A stretch of 64,000 nucleotides of DNA, taken from the NCBI GenBank assembly GCA_016722705.1, contig JADKGN010000004.1:2666001-2730000 (forward strand). Direction: 5' to 3'. Positions 26,945 through 35,331 of the stretch are shown here, piece by piece. Below the pieces are notes generated by a model. The model saw only the letters and a program-made list of their open reading frames with translations. It was not told the origin of the DNA and searched no databases. The DNA comes from Candidatus Dechloromonas phosphoritropha. GTDB lineage: Bacteria > Pseudomonadota > Gammaproteobacteria > Burkholderiales > Rhodocyclaceae. The position numbers were made by a program, and so were the translations under genes. The number at the start of each line of letters is the position of its first letter. Position 1 is the stretch's first letter.

Positions 26945-27912
26945 CGGGCACCTCCCTCTGATGCATGTAGGACTCGAATCGTCCTGCGGCGAGCGCCATC
27001 AACTCCGGCACTGCCGAGAGATACCAGTAGGTGTTGGTTACATGCGCATGGCCGACGTACGTCGATAACGACAGCATCGCCTGATCCGATGTCCACTCCT
27101 TGCGCCATCCACAGCAAGATGCGGCGCACGACGAAGGTGTGCCTCAAATCGTGGATGCGAGGAGCGTGATGCGCTCCCCGGTTGCGCCAACCCAATTGCT
27201 CACGCAAGTTGGCGAATACGCGATGCACCTGATGACTATCCATAGGTAGTCCGAGTCGTTGGCCCCGAGTAGCAATAAAGAGCGGAGCCTCGCCCTGTTC
27301 AAAGTTTCCCACCAGATTGCGCATCCAAAGATAGCGGCGCAATGCGACCACAGTGCTGGGGTGTAGTGCTACTTGCCGCGACTTGCCGAACTTTGCTTGG
27401 TGGATAGTGAGCATGCTGTACTTGAGGTTGATGTCTTCGTTACGCAGTGCCAGGACTTCGGAGATTCGCATTCCGGTACTGGCAATCAGACCAAACAGCG
27501 TTTCATACACGACGCACCGCAATCCCTGCGCAGGCCCAAGACGCCGGGCGGCAGCCAGCAGATCGACGATCTCCTGCTCGCTATAGATATGCGGCGCCAG
27601 TCGTTCCGGCAGCGGTCCGAAGATGGCGTCGTCAGGCACCTCAGTGTGCGGTTCAAATTGCTGTAGCCAACGCAGAAAGGTACGCAGCAGCTTCAGTCGG
27701 CGCGCCCAAGTAAGTGGATCTGTGCTTCCGTGACTGTCGTGCCGTGCCCAGTCGGTCATGACATCTACGGTCAGTGGCCCACGATAGCGGACTGCCAGAA
27801 CATGTTTCGCGAAGCTGCGTAGGGCGTATGCCTGAGTGTGGTCAGAGAAACCCAGGCGGTGACGCTCGACCAAATAGCCCTCAACACGCCTGTGCAGTGA
27901 GACCGTACTCAT
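26937..27912 (-). pseudogene. RIT tyrosine recombinase, second gene (RitB-type), frameshifted
   Basis: The frame starting at 27912 (MSTVSLHRRVEGYL) encodes a normal recombinase through the catalytic Arg (GMRISEV) and the HDLRHT box, then loses its frame at about 27086, where the minus strand reads ATCGGATCAG with one extra G. Removing that base restores DIDQAMLSLSTYVGHAHV and NTYWYLSAVPELM, i.e. the missing His and the Tyr nucleophile, ending at a stop at 26937. As written the protein lacks its nucleophile. The start overlaps the ritA stop (ATGA). A sequencing error cannot be excluded. Confidence 0.9.
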
Positions 27913-28985
27913 GACGTGCTCCCTGGCCATGGGAGTGCAACCTCAATGAGCTTTCGACTGTCGAGTTTGGCGTAGATCATGGTGGTGTTCAGAGAACGGT
28001 GGTGTAGGACGTCTGCCACCTCCTTGAGGGAAGATCCTCCGGCCAGGAGTCGATTGGCCATCGTATGGCGCAGCAGGTGAGGGCGCGTATAGGGAAGCCC
28101 TGCGCGCGCGAAGGCTTGGCGGATCGTTTTGCGAACAAGATCGGGGCCAACGGGTACATCGCGTGGTGCCACATGGCGCACGAAGACGGCGCGGTTGCTG
28201 GTCTTGGGCCGTTCGTGCTGCAGGTAGGCTGCGATGGCTTTACCAGTGGCCACAGGCAGTGGCAGCACGTCCTCGCGGCGCCCCTTGGTATGTCGCAGCG
28301 TGATCGTTCCGGCGCGCCAGTCGATATCATCGAGGCCGATTCGCGCAACCTCGCCGCTACGTAGTCCAAGATCGAGCGCACAGTGCACAATGGCCTCAGC
28401 GCGCCGCATTGAGCGACCGGACTGACCAAGCGCGCCGATTAACTGCTCGACTTCCTCGGCCGTCAGGGTCTTGGGTAACGAGGATAGCTGCCAGTTGGCG
28501 GGAAACGAAAGCACGCCGATCAGTCCATGCACTTCATTGCCAAGCGATGTGCGGTAGCGGAAGTACCCGTGCAATGCCGACACCACCGTGCCGGCCGTTG
28601 CCGGCTTGCTGTAAAGCTTGGCTTGTTGTGCGAAGAACCGACGAACATGGTCGGGCTTGATCGCGGCAATGTCGATGGCACCGTCGCCGAAGCGGGAGAC
28701 CAGCAACCTGCCTACGATGCGTAAGGCGATGCTCCGGGTCTTGGGTGCCAGGCCGCGCACGTGATCCATGTACGTATTGTAGCGCACCAGTTCCTCATCT
28801 ACCGGCGTCGACTTCACCGTTGGTTGCGCAACGGCGCCGCGAGCACGCAGCACGACGAGAAGATGTCCCAGCGCGGCGCTCAAGGATTGAGTCCCTAAAC
28901 TGCTGTAAATCGGGTGGCAGGTAGCCACCGCTTCGATTCGGTAAACTGACGTTGCGAGACGATCGATAACCGAAGGAGAGAAGCG

Positions 28986-30203
28986 ATGACTGGGTATGAG
29001 GTTAGCGTAGGAACGGACTTGCTGCCAGGGCTTTTAAACGGGCAGGACGGGCTGGCGAAACTGGTGGAAGCGGTGCTCAATCAAGTACTGGAGGCGCAGG
29101 TGACGGAAACGCTGGGGGCGACGCGGCACGAGCGCACGGACGAACGGGCCGGCTATCGCAACGGCTACCGGCCACGCACCCTTTACACGCGGGTTGGGCC
29201 GGTGACGCTGCTGGTGCCGCAGACGCGGGACGGCAGCTTTTCGACGGACATCTTCAAGCGCTACCAGCGGAGCGAGCAGGCCTTCGTTCTGGCGCTCATG
29301 GAAATGGTCGTGCACGGTGTCTCGACGCGCAAGGTCTCGGCGATCACCGAAGAGCTGTGCGGCGCCAGCTTCTCCAAATCGATGGTGAGCGCACTGTGCG
29401 CCGGACTGGAACCGCGGGTCAGCGCGTTCAACGAACGGCGGCTGGACGGCGAGTATCCCTTCGTGCTGGTCGATGCCCTGTTGATCAAGAGTCGGCAAGA
29501 AGATCGTGTGGTTTCGCGTGCCGTGCTGACCGTCTCAGGCATCCGCTCCGATGGCTTCCGGGAGATTCTGGGCGTGCGGATCGGCGACACCGAGAGCTTC
29601 GCCACCTGGGACGAGACCTTCCGCTGGCTCAGAGGGCGCGGCCTCAAGGGCACGCAGTTCATCATCTCGGACGACCACGGCGGCCTGCGTGAAGCGGCAG
29701 CGCGGCACTTTCAGGGGGCCAGCTGGCAACGCTGTCAGGTGCATCTGATGCGCAACATTCTGGGCCAATGCAACACCCGCCACCGCGCCGAGGTGGCAGC
29801 TGCCGTCAAGCTCGTGCTGCAGGCGCCCGATTTGGTCGAGGCCAAGCGCCGCCTGGCGGAATTCACCGAGCGCTTCGCCAAGAGCGCCCCCAAAGCGGTG
29901 GCCTGCCTCGAAGCAGGATTCGAGGATGCCATGGCGGTAATGGTCTTGCCCGAGAAGTATCGCAAGCGGCTACGCACAACGAACATGCAGGAGCGGCTCA
30001 ACGAGGAAATTCGCCGGCGGGAGCGCGTGATCCGCATCTTCCCCAACGACGAGTCAGCCTTGCGCCTGATCGGCGCTCTGCTGGCCGAACAGAATGAGGC
30101 TTGGCAGGAACGGAAGTACCTCGACATGGATGAATTCAAGGAGTGGGCGGCTTCCCGCGCCGCAGCTAGCGAGGGCAACAACGTTGTTGCCCTCGCTAGC
30201 TGA
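28986..30203 (+). CDS. IS256-family (Mutator-type) transposase
   Basis: A 405-residue transposase of the Mutator superfamily. The first catalytic Asp is in FVLVDALLIKSR, the second in FIISDDHGGL, followed by the RCQVHLMRNIL segment conserved in the family; the last third has KYRKRLRTTNMQERLNEEIRRR and contains the catalytic Glu. The frame is intact, so the element may still be mobile. Start chosen at 28986 with a GAAGGAGAG ribosome site just upstream. The stop codon lies inside a perfect 40-base palindrome. Confidence 0.95.
   Translation: MTGYEVSVGTDLLPGLLNGQDGLAKLVEAVLNQVLEAQVTETLGATRHERTDERAGYRNGYRPRTLYTRVGPVTLLVPQTRDGSFSTDIFKRYQRSEQAFVLALMEMVVHGVSTRKVSAITEELCGASFSKSMVSALCAGLEPRVSAFNERRLDGEYPFVLVDALLIKSRQEDRVVSRAVLTVSGIRSDGFREILGVRIGDTESFATWDETFRWLRGRGLKGTQFIISDDHGGLREAAARHFQGASWQRCQVHLMRNILGQCNTRHRAEVAAAVKLVLQAPDLVEAKRRLAEFTERFAKSAPKAVACLEAGFEDAMAVMVLPEKYRKRLRTTNMQERLNEEIRRRERVIRIFPNDESALRLIGALLAEQNEAWQERKYLDMDEFKEWAASRAAASEGNNVVALAS
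30163..30202. repeat. Perfect 40-base palindrome at the end of the IS256 transposase gene
   Basis: AGCTAGCGAGGGCAACAA is followed directly by its own complement about the centre 30182/30183 (20 bases per arm, no loop). It spans the last codons and stop of the transposase. A transcript from either direction could fold into a long hairpin, suggesting a terminator or protection from outside transcription. Confidence 0.9.
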
Positions 30204-30666
30204 AAACCATTCGTCATTCATCGGATCGAAGAGTATTTACAGCAGATTTTGGACTTGACTCGCTCAGACTGCGACGATCACTACAAATCGGACCGGTGCA
30301 TCGGCATTCAGGAAGATGCCTGTCAAGGAATTCGGCAACGACTGGTTCGTCAATGCGCCGGACCTGCAGACGTCGGCTACGCGTCCATTGGGCGAAGTGG
30401 GCAATGCTGCGCATGCAACTGCTGAACGTGTTCGCCGCGTACCCACGCTCAGTCAGGTACTGCTTGTACGCATCAATGTGAGGCGCGAAAGGGCCCTCGA
30501 CAAGCCAGTCGATACGGTTGAATCGTGATGATTGGGTGTTTCCCATGGTGGTCTCCTGAAGTGGAGCCACCACTGCACTCTGTGACAAAAACTATGTCCA
30601 GCTCTTTACCGCGCCACTTCCCAGAGAGCCAGGCCACGACTGTCTCGGTGACTTTCTATCGATGCC

Positions 30667-30700
30667 AACTGTGCATAGTTTCAAACTGTGCATAGTGGCC
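30667..30700. repeat. Right terminal inverted repeat of the RIT element
   Basis: Reads AACTGTGCATAG through CATAGTGGCC, holding two ACTGTGCATAGT units split by TTCAA; exact reverse complement of 25844-25877. Confidence 0.93.
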
Positions 30701-30837
30701 ATTGTACTAAACCGCTGACGCGGTAATCGCCGATTGACGGCCGAATTCAGTGGGATGGATTTACAGAAGGCTCCTGACGGAGAACGATGAAGTCGCTGCT
30801 TGCAGCACTTCACTCATTCCCGATAAGGAGCTTAATC

Positions 30838-31716
30838 ATGACCCCACTACGCCGGCGCATGCTCGAAGACATGGGCATTCGCAATCTCGCCATGAACACC
30901 CGATTGTCCTACGTACAACAGGTCGCTGCATACGCAAGATACTTTCACCGTCCGCCGGAGGAACTCGGGCCGGAAGAGATCCGAACCTACCAACTATATC
31001 TGATTGAGACCCGGAAGCTCGCGCCGAGCAGCGTGGGCCTGGCGACCGGTGCGTTGCGCTTCCTCTACAAGGTGACGCTCAAACGGCCTTGGTCCGTCGA
31101 AGAAATTCCGATGCCCAAGCGGCCCTTCAAGCTACCGGTGATCCTCAGCAGAGAGGAAGTGATGCACTTCCTCGACTCGGTAGGCAGTCTCAAGCATCGA
31201 ACGCTTCTGACGGCCGCCTATGCGGCTGGCCTGCGCGTCTCCGAAGCCACTCACCTCAAGGTGACGGATATCGACAGCCAGCGAATGATGCTCCGGGTCG
31301 CCCAAGGGAAGGGACAGAAGGACCGCTATGTGATGCTCTCGCCGCGACTGCTCGAGACCTTGCGGCTGTATTGGAAAGCCGAGCACCCGAGGCTGTGGCT
31401 GTTTCCGGGCGATCTGCCAGGTCAGCCGATCACCCGCGGTGCTGTCACGCTGGCCTGCCAGAAAGCCCACCGCGCATCGGGCATCGCCAAGCCGATTACT
31501 GCTCACTCGCTGCGTCACGCCTTCGCCACGCACCTGCTTGAGTCCGGCACCGATGTTCGCACCATTCAACTCCTCCTCGGGCACCGCAGTCTGGCCACTA
31601 CGTCGCGCTACCTGAAGGTGGCGGCCAGTACCGTGTGTGCCACGACCAGTCCCTTTGACCTGTTGCCCAAAGTGGAACCTCCGCCCCTGACACCGACACC
31701 GCCTGCTCATTTCTGA
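30838..31716 (+). CDS. Tyrosine recombinase/integrase of the IS91-type element
   Basis: A 292-residue phage-integrase-family protein starting MTPLRRRMLEDMGIRNLA after AAGGAG at seven bases; an in-frame ATG 17 codons upstream (30787) has a weaker context. N-terminal SAM-like domain (about 1-95), catalytic Arg in GLRVSEA, Lys in GKGQKDR, HSLRHAFATHLLE box, LGHRS His, and Tyr in TSRYLKV. Proteins of this type regularly accompany IS91 transposases; their exact role in transposition is not established. Sequence is intact. Confidence 0.92.
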   Translation: MTPLRRRMLEDMGIRNLAMNTRLSYVQQVAAYARYFHRPPEELGPEEIRTYQLYLIETRKLAPSSVGLATGALRFLYKVTLKRPWSVEEIPMPKRPFKLPVILSREEVMHFLDSVGSLKHRTLLTAAYAAGLRVSEATHLKVTDIDSQRMMLRVAQGKGQKDRYVMLSPRLLETLRLYWKAEHPRLWLFPGDLPGQPITRGAVTLACQKAHRASGIAKPITAHSLRHAFATHLLESGTDVRTIQLLLGHRSLATTSRYLKVAASTVCATTSPFDLLPKVEPPPLTPTPPAHF

Positions 31717-31724
31717 GGCGGGCG

Positions 31725-32924
31725 TTGCGTGCCATCGGGCTCGAACTGGCGGACATCTTTCGCCAAACCGGGCCCCGTTTCCGCGAGGACCACGCTGACG
31801 CGCTCAGTCGCGGGCAGCGCCGCGTCATGAGCGCGGTCGAGCGCTGCCGCACCGCCGCTCTCGGCGGACACGTGGAGCAGTGTGACGCCTGTGGTCACCT
31901 GCGCATTGCCTTCAACAGTTGCCGCAATCGGCACTGCCCGAAGTGTCAGTCCCTGGTGCGTGCGCAGTGGCTGGATGATCGCCACGCCGATCTCCTGCCT
32001 GCGGATTATTTCCACGTCGTCTTTACGTTGCCAGAGGAGATTGCAGCGATCGCGTATCAGAACAAGGCTGTGGTCTATGACATCCTGTTCCATGCAACTG
32101 CCGAGACCTTGCGCACGATCGCGGTGGATCCCAAGCACCTCGGTGCCGAGATCGGCTTCATCGCGATCCTGCACACCTGGGGTCAGAATCTGCTGCATCA
32201 CCCACATCTGCATTGTGTGGTGCCGGGCGGCGGCTTGAGTGCCGATGGTGAGCGCTGGATCGCCTGCCGTCCGGGGTTCTTTCTGCCGGTGCGGGTGCTC
32301 TCGCGGCTCTTTCGCCGGTTGTTTCTGGCGCAGTTACAGGCCGCCTTTGACGCCGGGCACCTACGCTTCTTCAACACTCTCGAACCGCTTCAGGTTCCAC
32401 GTACGTTCGCCCACTATCTGGCGCCTGCGCGAAAGGTCGAGTGGGTGGTCTACGCCAAGCCGCCGTTTGGCGGTCCTCAGCATGTCCTCGAGTATCTGGG
32501 TCGCTACACCCACCGGGTGGCCATCTCGAATAATCGGCTGCTCGACTTTGGCGATGGCCAGGTTCGCTTTCGCTGGAAGGATTACCGCCATGAGTCGCGT
32601 CCGAAAGTGATGTGTCTGGATGACCAGGAGTTCATCCGCCGCTTCCTGCTACATGTTTTACCGGACGGGTTTCAACGGATTCGGCATTACGGCTTCCTGG
32701 CCAACCGCCACCGCGCGGCCAAGCTGGCCCTCTGCCGGCAGTTGCTCGCCGAACCCACACCCGTGGTCGAGATTCCTGATGTACCGCTCGACTACCGTGA
32801 CCACTACCAGTTGCTGACCGGCAACTCGCTGCGTGACTGCCCAAAGTGCGGACGTGGCCACATGCTTCGCATTGAAACCTTCCTGCCCGGCACCCTGCCG
32901 CGCGGACCACCTCGTCATGGCTGA
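31725..32924 (+). CDS. IS91-family HUH (Y2) transposase
   Basis: A 399-residue rolling-circle transposase, start codon TTG at 31725. A zinc-binding N-terminus is seen as CDACGH and CRNRHCPKC (about residues 52-75), then the HUH metal site in HPHLHCVV (about 158-165), and the tyrosine region YLGRYTHRVAISNNR (about 259-273). A further zinc pair CPKCGRGHM lies near the C-terminus. No frameshift. It is nine bases after the recombinase gene and would be co-transcribed. Confidence 0.93.
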   Translation: MRAIGLELADIFRQTGPRFREDHADALSRGQRRVMSAVERCRTAALGGHVEQCDACGHLRIAFNSCRNRHCPKCQSLVRAQWLDDRHADLLPADYFHVVFTLPEEIAAIAYQNKAVVYDILFHATAETLRTIAVDPKHLGAEIGFIAILHTWGQNLLHHPHLHCVVPGGGLSADGERWIACRPGFFLPVRVLSRLFRRLFLAQLQAAFDAGHLRFFNTLEPLQVPRTFAHYLAPARKVEWVVYAKPPFGGPQHVLEYLGRYTHRVAISNNRLLDFGDGQVRFRWKDYRHESRPKVMCLDDQEFIRRFLLHVLPDGFQRIRHYGFLANRHRAAKLALCRQLLAEPTPVVEIPDVPLDYRDHYQLLTGNSLRDCPKCGRGHMLRIETFLPGTLPRGPPRHG

Positions 32925-33361
32925 TGGTCTCGACTTTACTCACTCTCAAAAAGGCGTTGCGAGTTTCCCCGGCAGCCATCGGGCATCCTATTGCCAGAGC
33001 GGACATGCGCCGCCGAAATGCCCTCTTGCCTTGGCTGGGCTATCCATCAAAGCGCTGCACCCAACCGCCCGAGATCGAGCATGCGCACAGGAAATGCATT
33101 CTTGTGCCTATGCGGCGCGCTTCTCGCGGTTGCCAATCTCGCGCACCAACAATACCGTTCTGATTCAAACCCCATAGCTCCACCGCCTGCGCGGGCGGTT
33201 CAGTACAACAGGATTTTTAGCCTACCGGTCGCGGTGGTGGCGCTACACCTCCTACCAACCTCGGCACGCCGCGCCCGCCAAGCTAAAAACCCTCTGCACT
33301 ATGTAAAGGTTTACATAGCGGCCAATAGTGGTCATTAAATGACTAGGATGTCCGGGGTGAG
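32925..33361. other. 437-base region after the IS91 transposase
   Basis: No gene supported. It probably contains the 3' end of the IS91-type element (hairpin at 33183-33198) and then falls to lower G+C before the arsR-like gene. Short overlapping frames on the plus strand have no recognisable domain. Confidence 0.5.
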
Positions 33362-33667
33362 TCAATCTGAAGGTAAATCTGTCTTACCAACACAGCACTC
33401 TTCCCGGAGGAAGCTGATCAAGCCCTCTAGGTGTGCATACTCAGGTATACACACAATGGTTCGACTGTGCTTTTCCTGTCGAATTAGCCCTACGTTGGCC
33501 ATGCGTGAAAGGTGATGTGACAATGTGGATGCAGGGATAGCCAAGGCTTTCTGTAATTCTCCGACGGAGGCACCTTGGTGCCCGGCTTTCACTAAAAAAC
33601 GAAACACTGCCAACCGGTGACTATTTCCAAGCTCGGCTAAGCTTGCCGCGACATTATCGTGCTGCAT
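33362..33667 (-). CDS. ArsR/SmtB-family transcriptional repressor
   Basis: A 101-residue winged-helix protein: residues 8-75 form the ArsR-type HTH (ELGNSHRLAVFRFL, then ASTLSHHLSRMANVGLI). Candidate metal-sensing cysteines are Cys73, Cys91 and Cys92; the C-terminal EECC pair is notable, and the usual ELCVCDL site on the recognition helix is absent (here VGELQKAL). It is divergent from the permease gene with about 110 bases between, so it likely represses that gene and itself and releases upon metal(loid) binding. Codon use is more A+T rich than the native genes. Confidence 0.88.
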   Translation of the reverse strand: MQHDNVAASLAELGNSHRLAVFRFLVKAGHQGASVGELQKALAIPASTLSHHLSRMANVGLIRQEKHSRTIVCIPEYAHLEGLISFLREECCVGKTDLPSD

Positions 33668-33692
33668 GATTTCCCTCTACATATTTCTACAT

Positions 33693-33700
33693 TTCTAGAA
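33693..33700. promoter_or_regulatory. Possible repressor operator in the arsR/permease divergent region
   Basis: TTCTAGAA is a perfect palindrome within an A+T-rich stretch (ATATTTCTACATTTCTAG) between the divergent genes. Position suits an ArsR operator; no consensus proves it. Confidence 0.3.
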
Positions 33701-33778
33701 TTATGATTGACAGGGGCTCGAGTGGCAAATTATTATCAGCCAATCATTTCGATAAAACTAGAAGCATGGATACGACTT

Positions 33779-34816
33779 ATGTCACAACAACTCCACGATG
33801 CCTTAAACATGTTTGCGTTCCTGGCGGTCGAGCTATCGGCTCTGTTCATTGGTATAAGCCTGCTAGTTGGTGCTCTACAACGCCATATCCCTCCATCCAA
33901 GGTTGAGGCTTTGTTGAGCTCCAGTCGGAGTCGAGGATATTTTCTAGCAGCTGGCTTGGGTGCCATCACTCCATTTTGTAGTTGCTCGACTATACCGATG
34001 TTAAAAGGCCTGATTCGTGCCCGTGCAGGATTTGGCCCTATGATGGTTTTCCTGTTCGCTTCCCCGCTATTGAATCCCATCATCGTCGCGTTGCTCGTTG
34101 CAACCTTTGGTTGGGCGCTCACTGCTATTTATGTACTGTCTGCATTACTAGTTTCTCTTAGTGCTGGATGGTTGCTGCAAACACTAGATTTTGAGCGTTA
34201 CGTCCGGCGTGAGTCTGGTGTGGTTACGTCTAGCTGTGGGGCGCCTGGTAATGGCTGTAATGCCAATGCGATTGTGGTTACAACAGATTGCGGAGCCAAT
34301 ACTTGTAATAGCGAGGCTGCAACTCCCTCTTGCAGCTCTGAGGTCAAGCAAGGTGGTCAGTCTAAAGGTTGCGCCGGTGGTCAAAGCACAACAGCCACTC
34401 TCGTAAAGGGAAAGTACGCTGGCTTGTGGCGCGAAGCCTTGTCGGATTTTGTTGATGTCTTACCCTATCTGCTTATTGGTATTGCGATCGGTAGTGTGAT
34501 TTACGGCTTCATGCCCACTGAGCTGCTTGTGCAGTACGCAGGCCCAGATAACCCTTTTGCGATTCCGGTTGCGGCCGTCATCGGCGTCCCTTTGTATATA
34601 CGTGCTGAGGCAGTGATTCCGCTAGCTGCTGCGCTAATGGCTAAAGGCGTAGGTGCTGGAACTGTACTTGCGTTGATTATTGGCAGTGCGGGTGCAAGTC
34701 TTACTGAACTGATACTTCTTCGTTCCTTGTTCACGCCCAAGCTTTTGGTGGCTTTTGTTGCTGTTATCTTCTCCATGGCAATGATTGCAGGTTATGCGAC
34801 TTATCTTTTCCTTTGA
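33779..34816 (+). CDS. Permease of the ArsP/YraQ (DUF318) family with Cys-rich loop
   Basis: A membrane protein with two bundles of about four hydrophobic segments (residues 10-130 and 225-345). The CxC motif in ITPFCSCSTIP (Cys67, Cys69) is the hallmark of this permease family, which exports trivalent organoarsenicals or Cu/Zn in studied cases. A hydrophilic loop of about 70 residues between the bundles holds six further Cys (about 153, 160, 171, 176, 185, 198), suggesting metal capture. The ATG at 33779 gives 345 residues; an upstream TTG at 33707 would add 24. Divergent ArsR gene supports metal(loid) control. Substrate not determinable. Confidence 0.85.
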   Translation: MSQQLHDALNMFAFLAVELSALFIGISLLVGALQRHIPPSKVEALLSSSRSRGYFLAAGLGAITPFCSCSTIPMLKGLIRARAGFGPMMVFLFASPLLNPIIVALLVATFGWALTAIYVLSALLVSLSAGWLLQTLDFERYVRRESGVVTSSCGAPGNGCNANAIVVTTDCGANTCNSEAATPSCSSEVKQGGQSKGCAGGQSTTATLVKGKYAGLWREALSDFVDVLPYLLIGIAIGSVIYGFMPTELLVQYAGPDNPFAIPVAAVIGVPLYIRAEAVIPLAAALMAKGVGAGTVLALIIGSAGASLTELILLRSLFTPKLLVAFVAVIFSMAMIAGYATYLFL

Positions 34817-34910
34817 AGTCGCCCAGTAAAAAGGCGATGTGGATGTAGGTAGATTGAGGGTTTATAGCTAAAGACCTGCACCCAGCAGCAATGTCCTCAG
34901 TTAAAGAAGA

Positions 34911-34934
34911 ACCAGGGACTGAATAGCCCCTGGT
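34911..34934 (+). terminator. Weak candidate terminator after the permease gene
   Basis: ACCAGGG-N10-CCCTGGT followed by CTCTTAA, 95 bases after the stop codon. The stem is perfect but the T-run is poor. Confidence 0.35.
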
Positions 34935-35158
34935 CTCTTAAACACTTCTGACGGACCGCTTCTGGCCGGGTCTTGCCAAATCGCACTCCAACTTGCTCGC
35001 CGTAAAGCCGCCGTTCAGGCTCCGACAGGCTTCAAAATTTCGATGGCACGTCAAACGGCAGGTCATGGCCGGTTCTTGCCTGATGATAAGTGAAAGTCGC
35101 CGGCAAGATATGGGCGGGATCGTTGCCGGTCGCACTCGACGTGGATCAAGTGCGCTCC

Positions 35159-35183
35159 CCGCATGATGTCTGGCATCATGCGG
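35159..35183. repeat. Isolated perfect hairpin
   Basis: CCGCATGATG-TCTGG-CATCATGCGG: ten-base perfect stem with a five-base loop and no following T-run. It may be a REP-like unit or a structured leader upstream of trmA (149 bases away). Confidence 0.6.
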
Positions 35184-35331
35184 AGTAGTCGTTGGCTTCT
35201 CTACGAGTACGGCAAATTGCCGCCGGAATCGCCCGCAAAATGGCAGACCGGCGTATATTCCGCCCTCGCTTGATTTCCCGAACACCGGTTCAGGGTTTTC
35301 ACCACCGAACCGGTTTGCCGCCGCTACGCCC

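Larger units (their letters stand above)
28891..30254 (+). mobile_element. IS256-family insertion sequence inside ritA, about 1364 bp
   Basis: Ends are imperfect inverted repeats: GTCCCTAAACTGCTGTAAAT at 28891-28910 and the complement of GTCCAAAATCTGCTGTAAAT at 30235-30254 (17 of 20 match). The flanks share TTGAGCG/CTGAGCG-like sequence, a degenerate remnant of the 8-9 base duplication made by this family; exact outer borders are uncertain by a few bases. One transposase gene fills it. Confidence 0.85.
27909..30546 (-). pseudogene. RIT tyrosine recombinase, first gene (RitA-type), split by an IS256-family element
   Basis: The 5' part (30546 to about 30255) begins MGNTQSSRFNRIDWLVEG after an AGGAG ribosome site and encodes the start of the N-terminal DNA-binding domain, ending ...PICSDRRSLS. 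The 3' part (about 28890 to 27909) resumes SLSAALGHLLVVLRARG and carries the whole catalytic domain (LGLRSGE, HLLRHT, LHHRS, IYAKLD). The IS at 28891-30254 separates them; the codons for SLS appear on both sides, consistent with a worn target duplication. The open frame reaching 28928 only uses IS sequence as a false start. Confidence 0.9.
25844..30700 (-). mobile_element. Recombinase-in-Trio (RIT) element, interrupted by an IS256-family element
   Basis: Three overlapping tyrosine recombinase genes on the minus strand (ritA, ritB, ritC) are enclosed by perfect 34-base inverted repeats at 25844-25877 and 30667-30700. Without the 1.36-kb IS the unit is about 3.5 kb. This gene trio with palindromic ends is the definition of RIT elements. 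No target-site duplication is visible. ritA is split and ritB frameshifted, so this copy is probably immobile on its own. Confidence 0.88.
30701..33200 (+). mobile_element. IS91-family element with accessory tyrosine recombinase (borders approximate)
   Basis: Directly abuts the RIT right repeat. It holds a tyrosine recombinase gene followed nine bases later by a Y2/HUH transposase gene, the usual two-gene layout of many IS91 relatives. Candidate end hairpins are ACCGC-TGAC-GCGGT at 30711-30724 and CCGCC-N6-GGCGG at 33183-33198, the latter followed by TTC. IS91 elements transpose by rolling circle and leave no target duplication, so the borders cannot be fixed from flanks. Confidence 0.6.
34817..35331. 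other. 515-base region between the permease gene and trmA
   Basis: No gene recognised. It marks the island edge: the first 100 bases are A+T richer, the rest returns to native composition. It contains two hairpins, listed separately. Confidence 0.5.

Noticed and set aside
27909..28928. Intact 339-residue recombinase starting at 28928
   Set aside because: The first residues come from the IS256 end; the real N-terminal domain is beyond the IS, so this is the 3' part of a split gene.
25844..30700. Integration of the island at a tRNA attachment site
   Set aside because: No tRNA gene or direct repeat flanks the RIT element.
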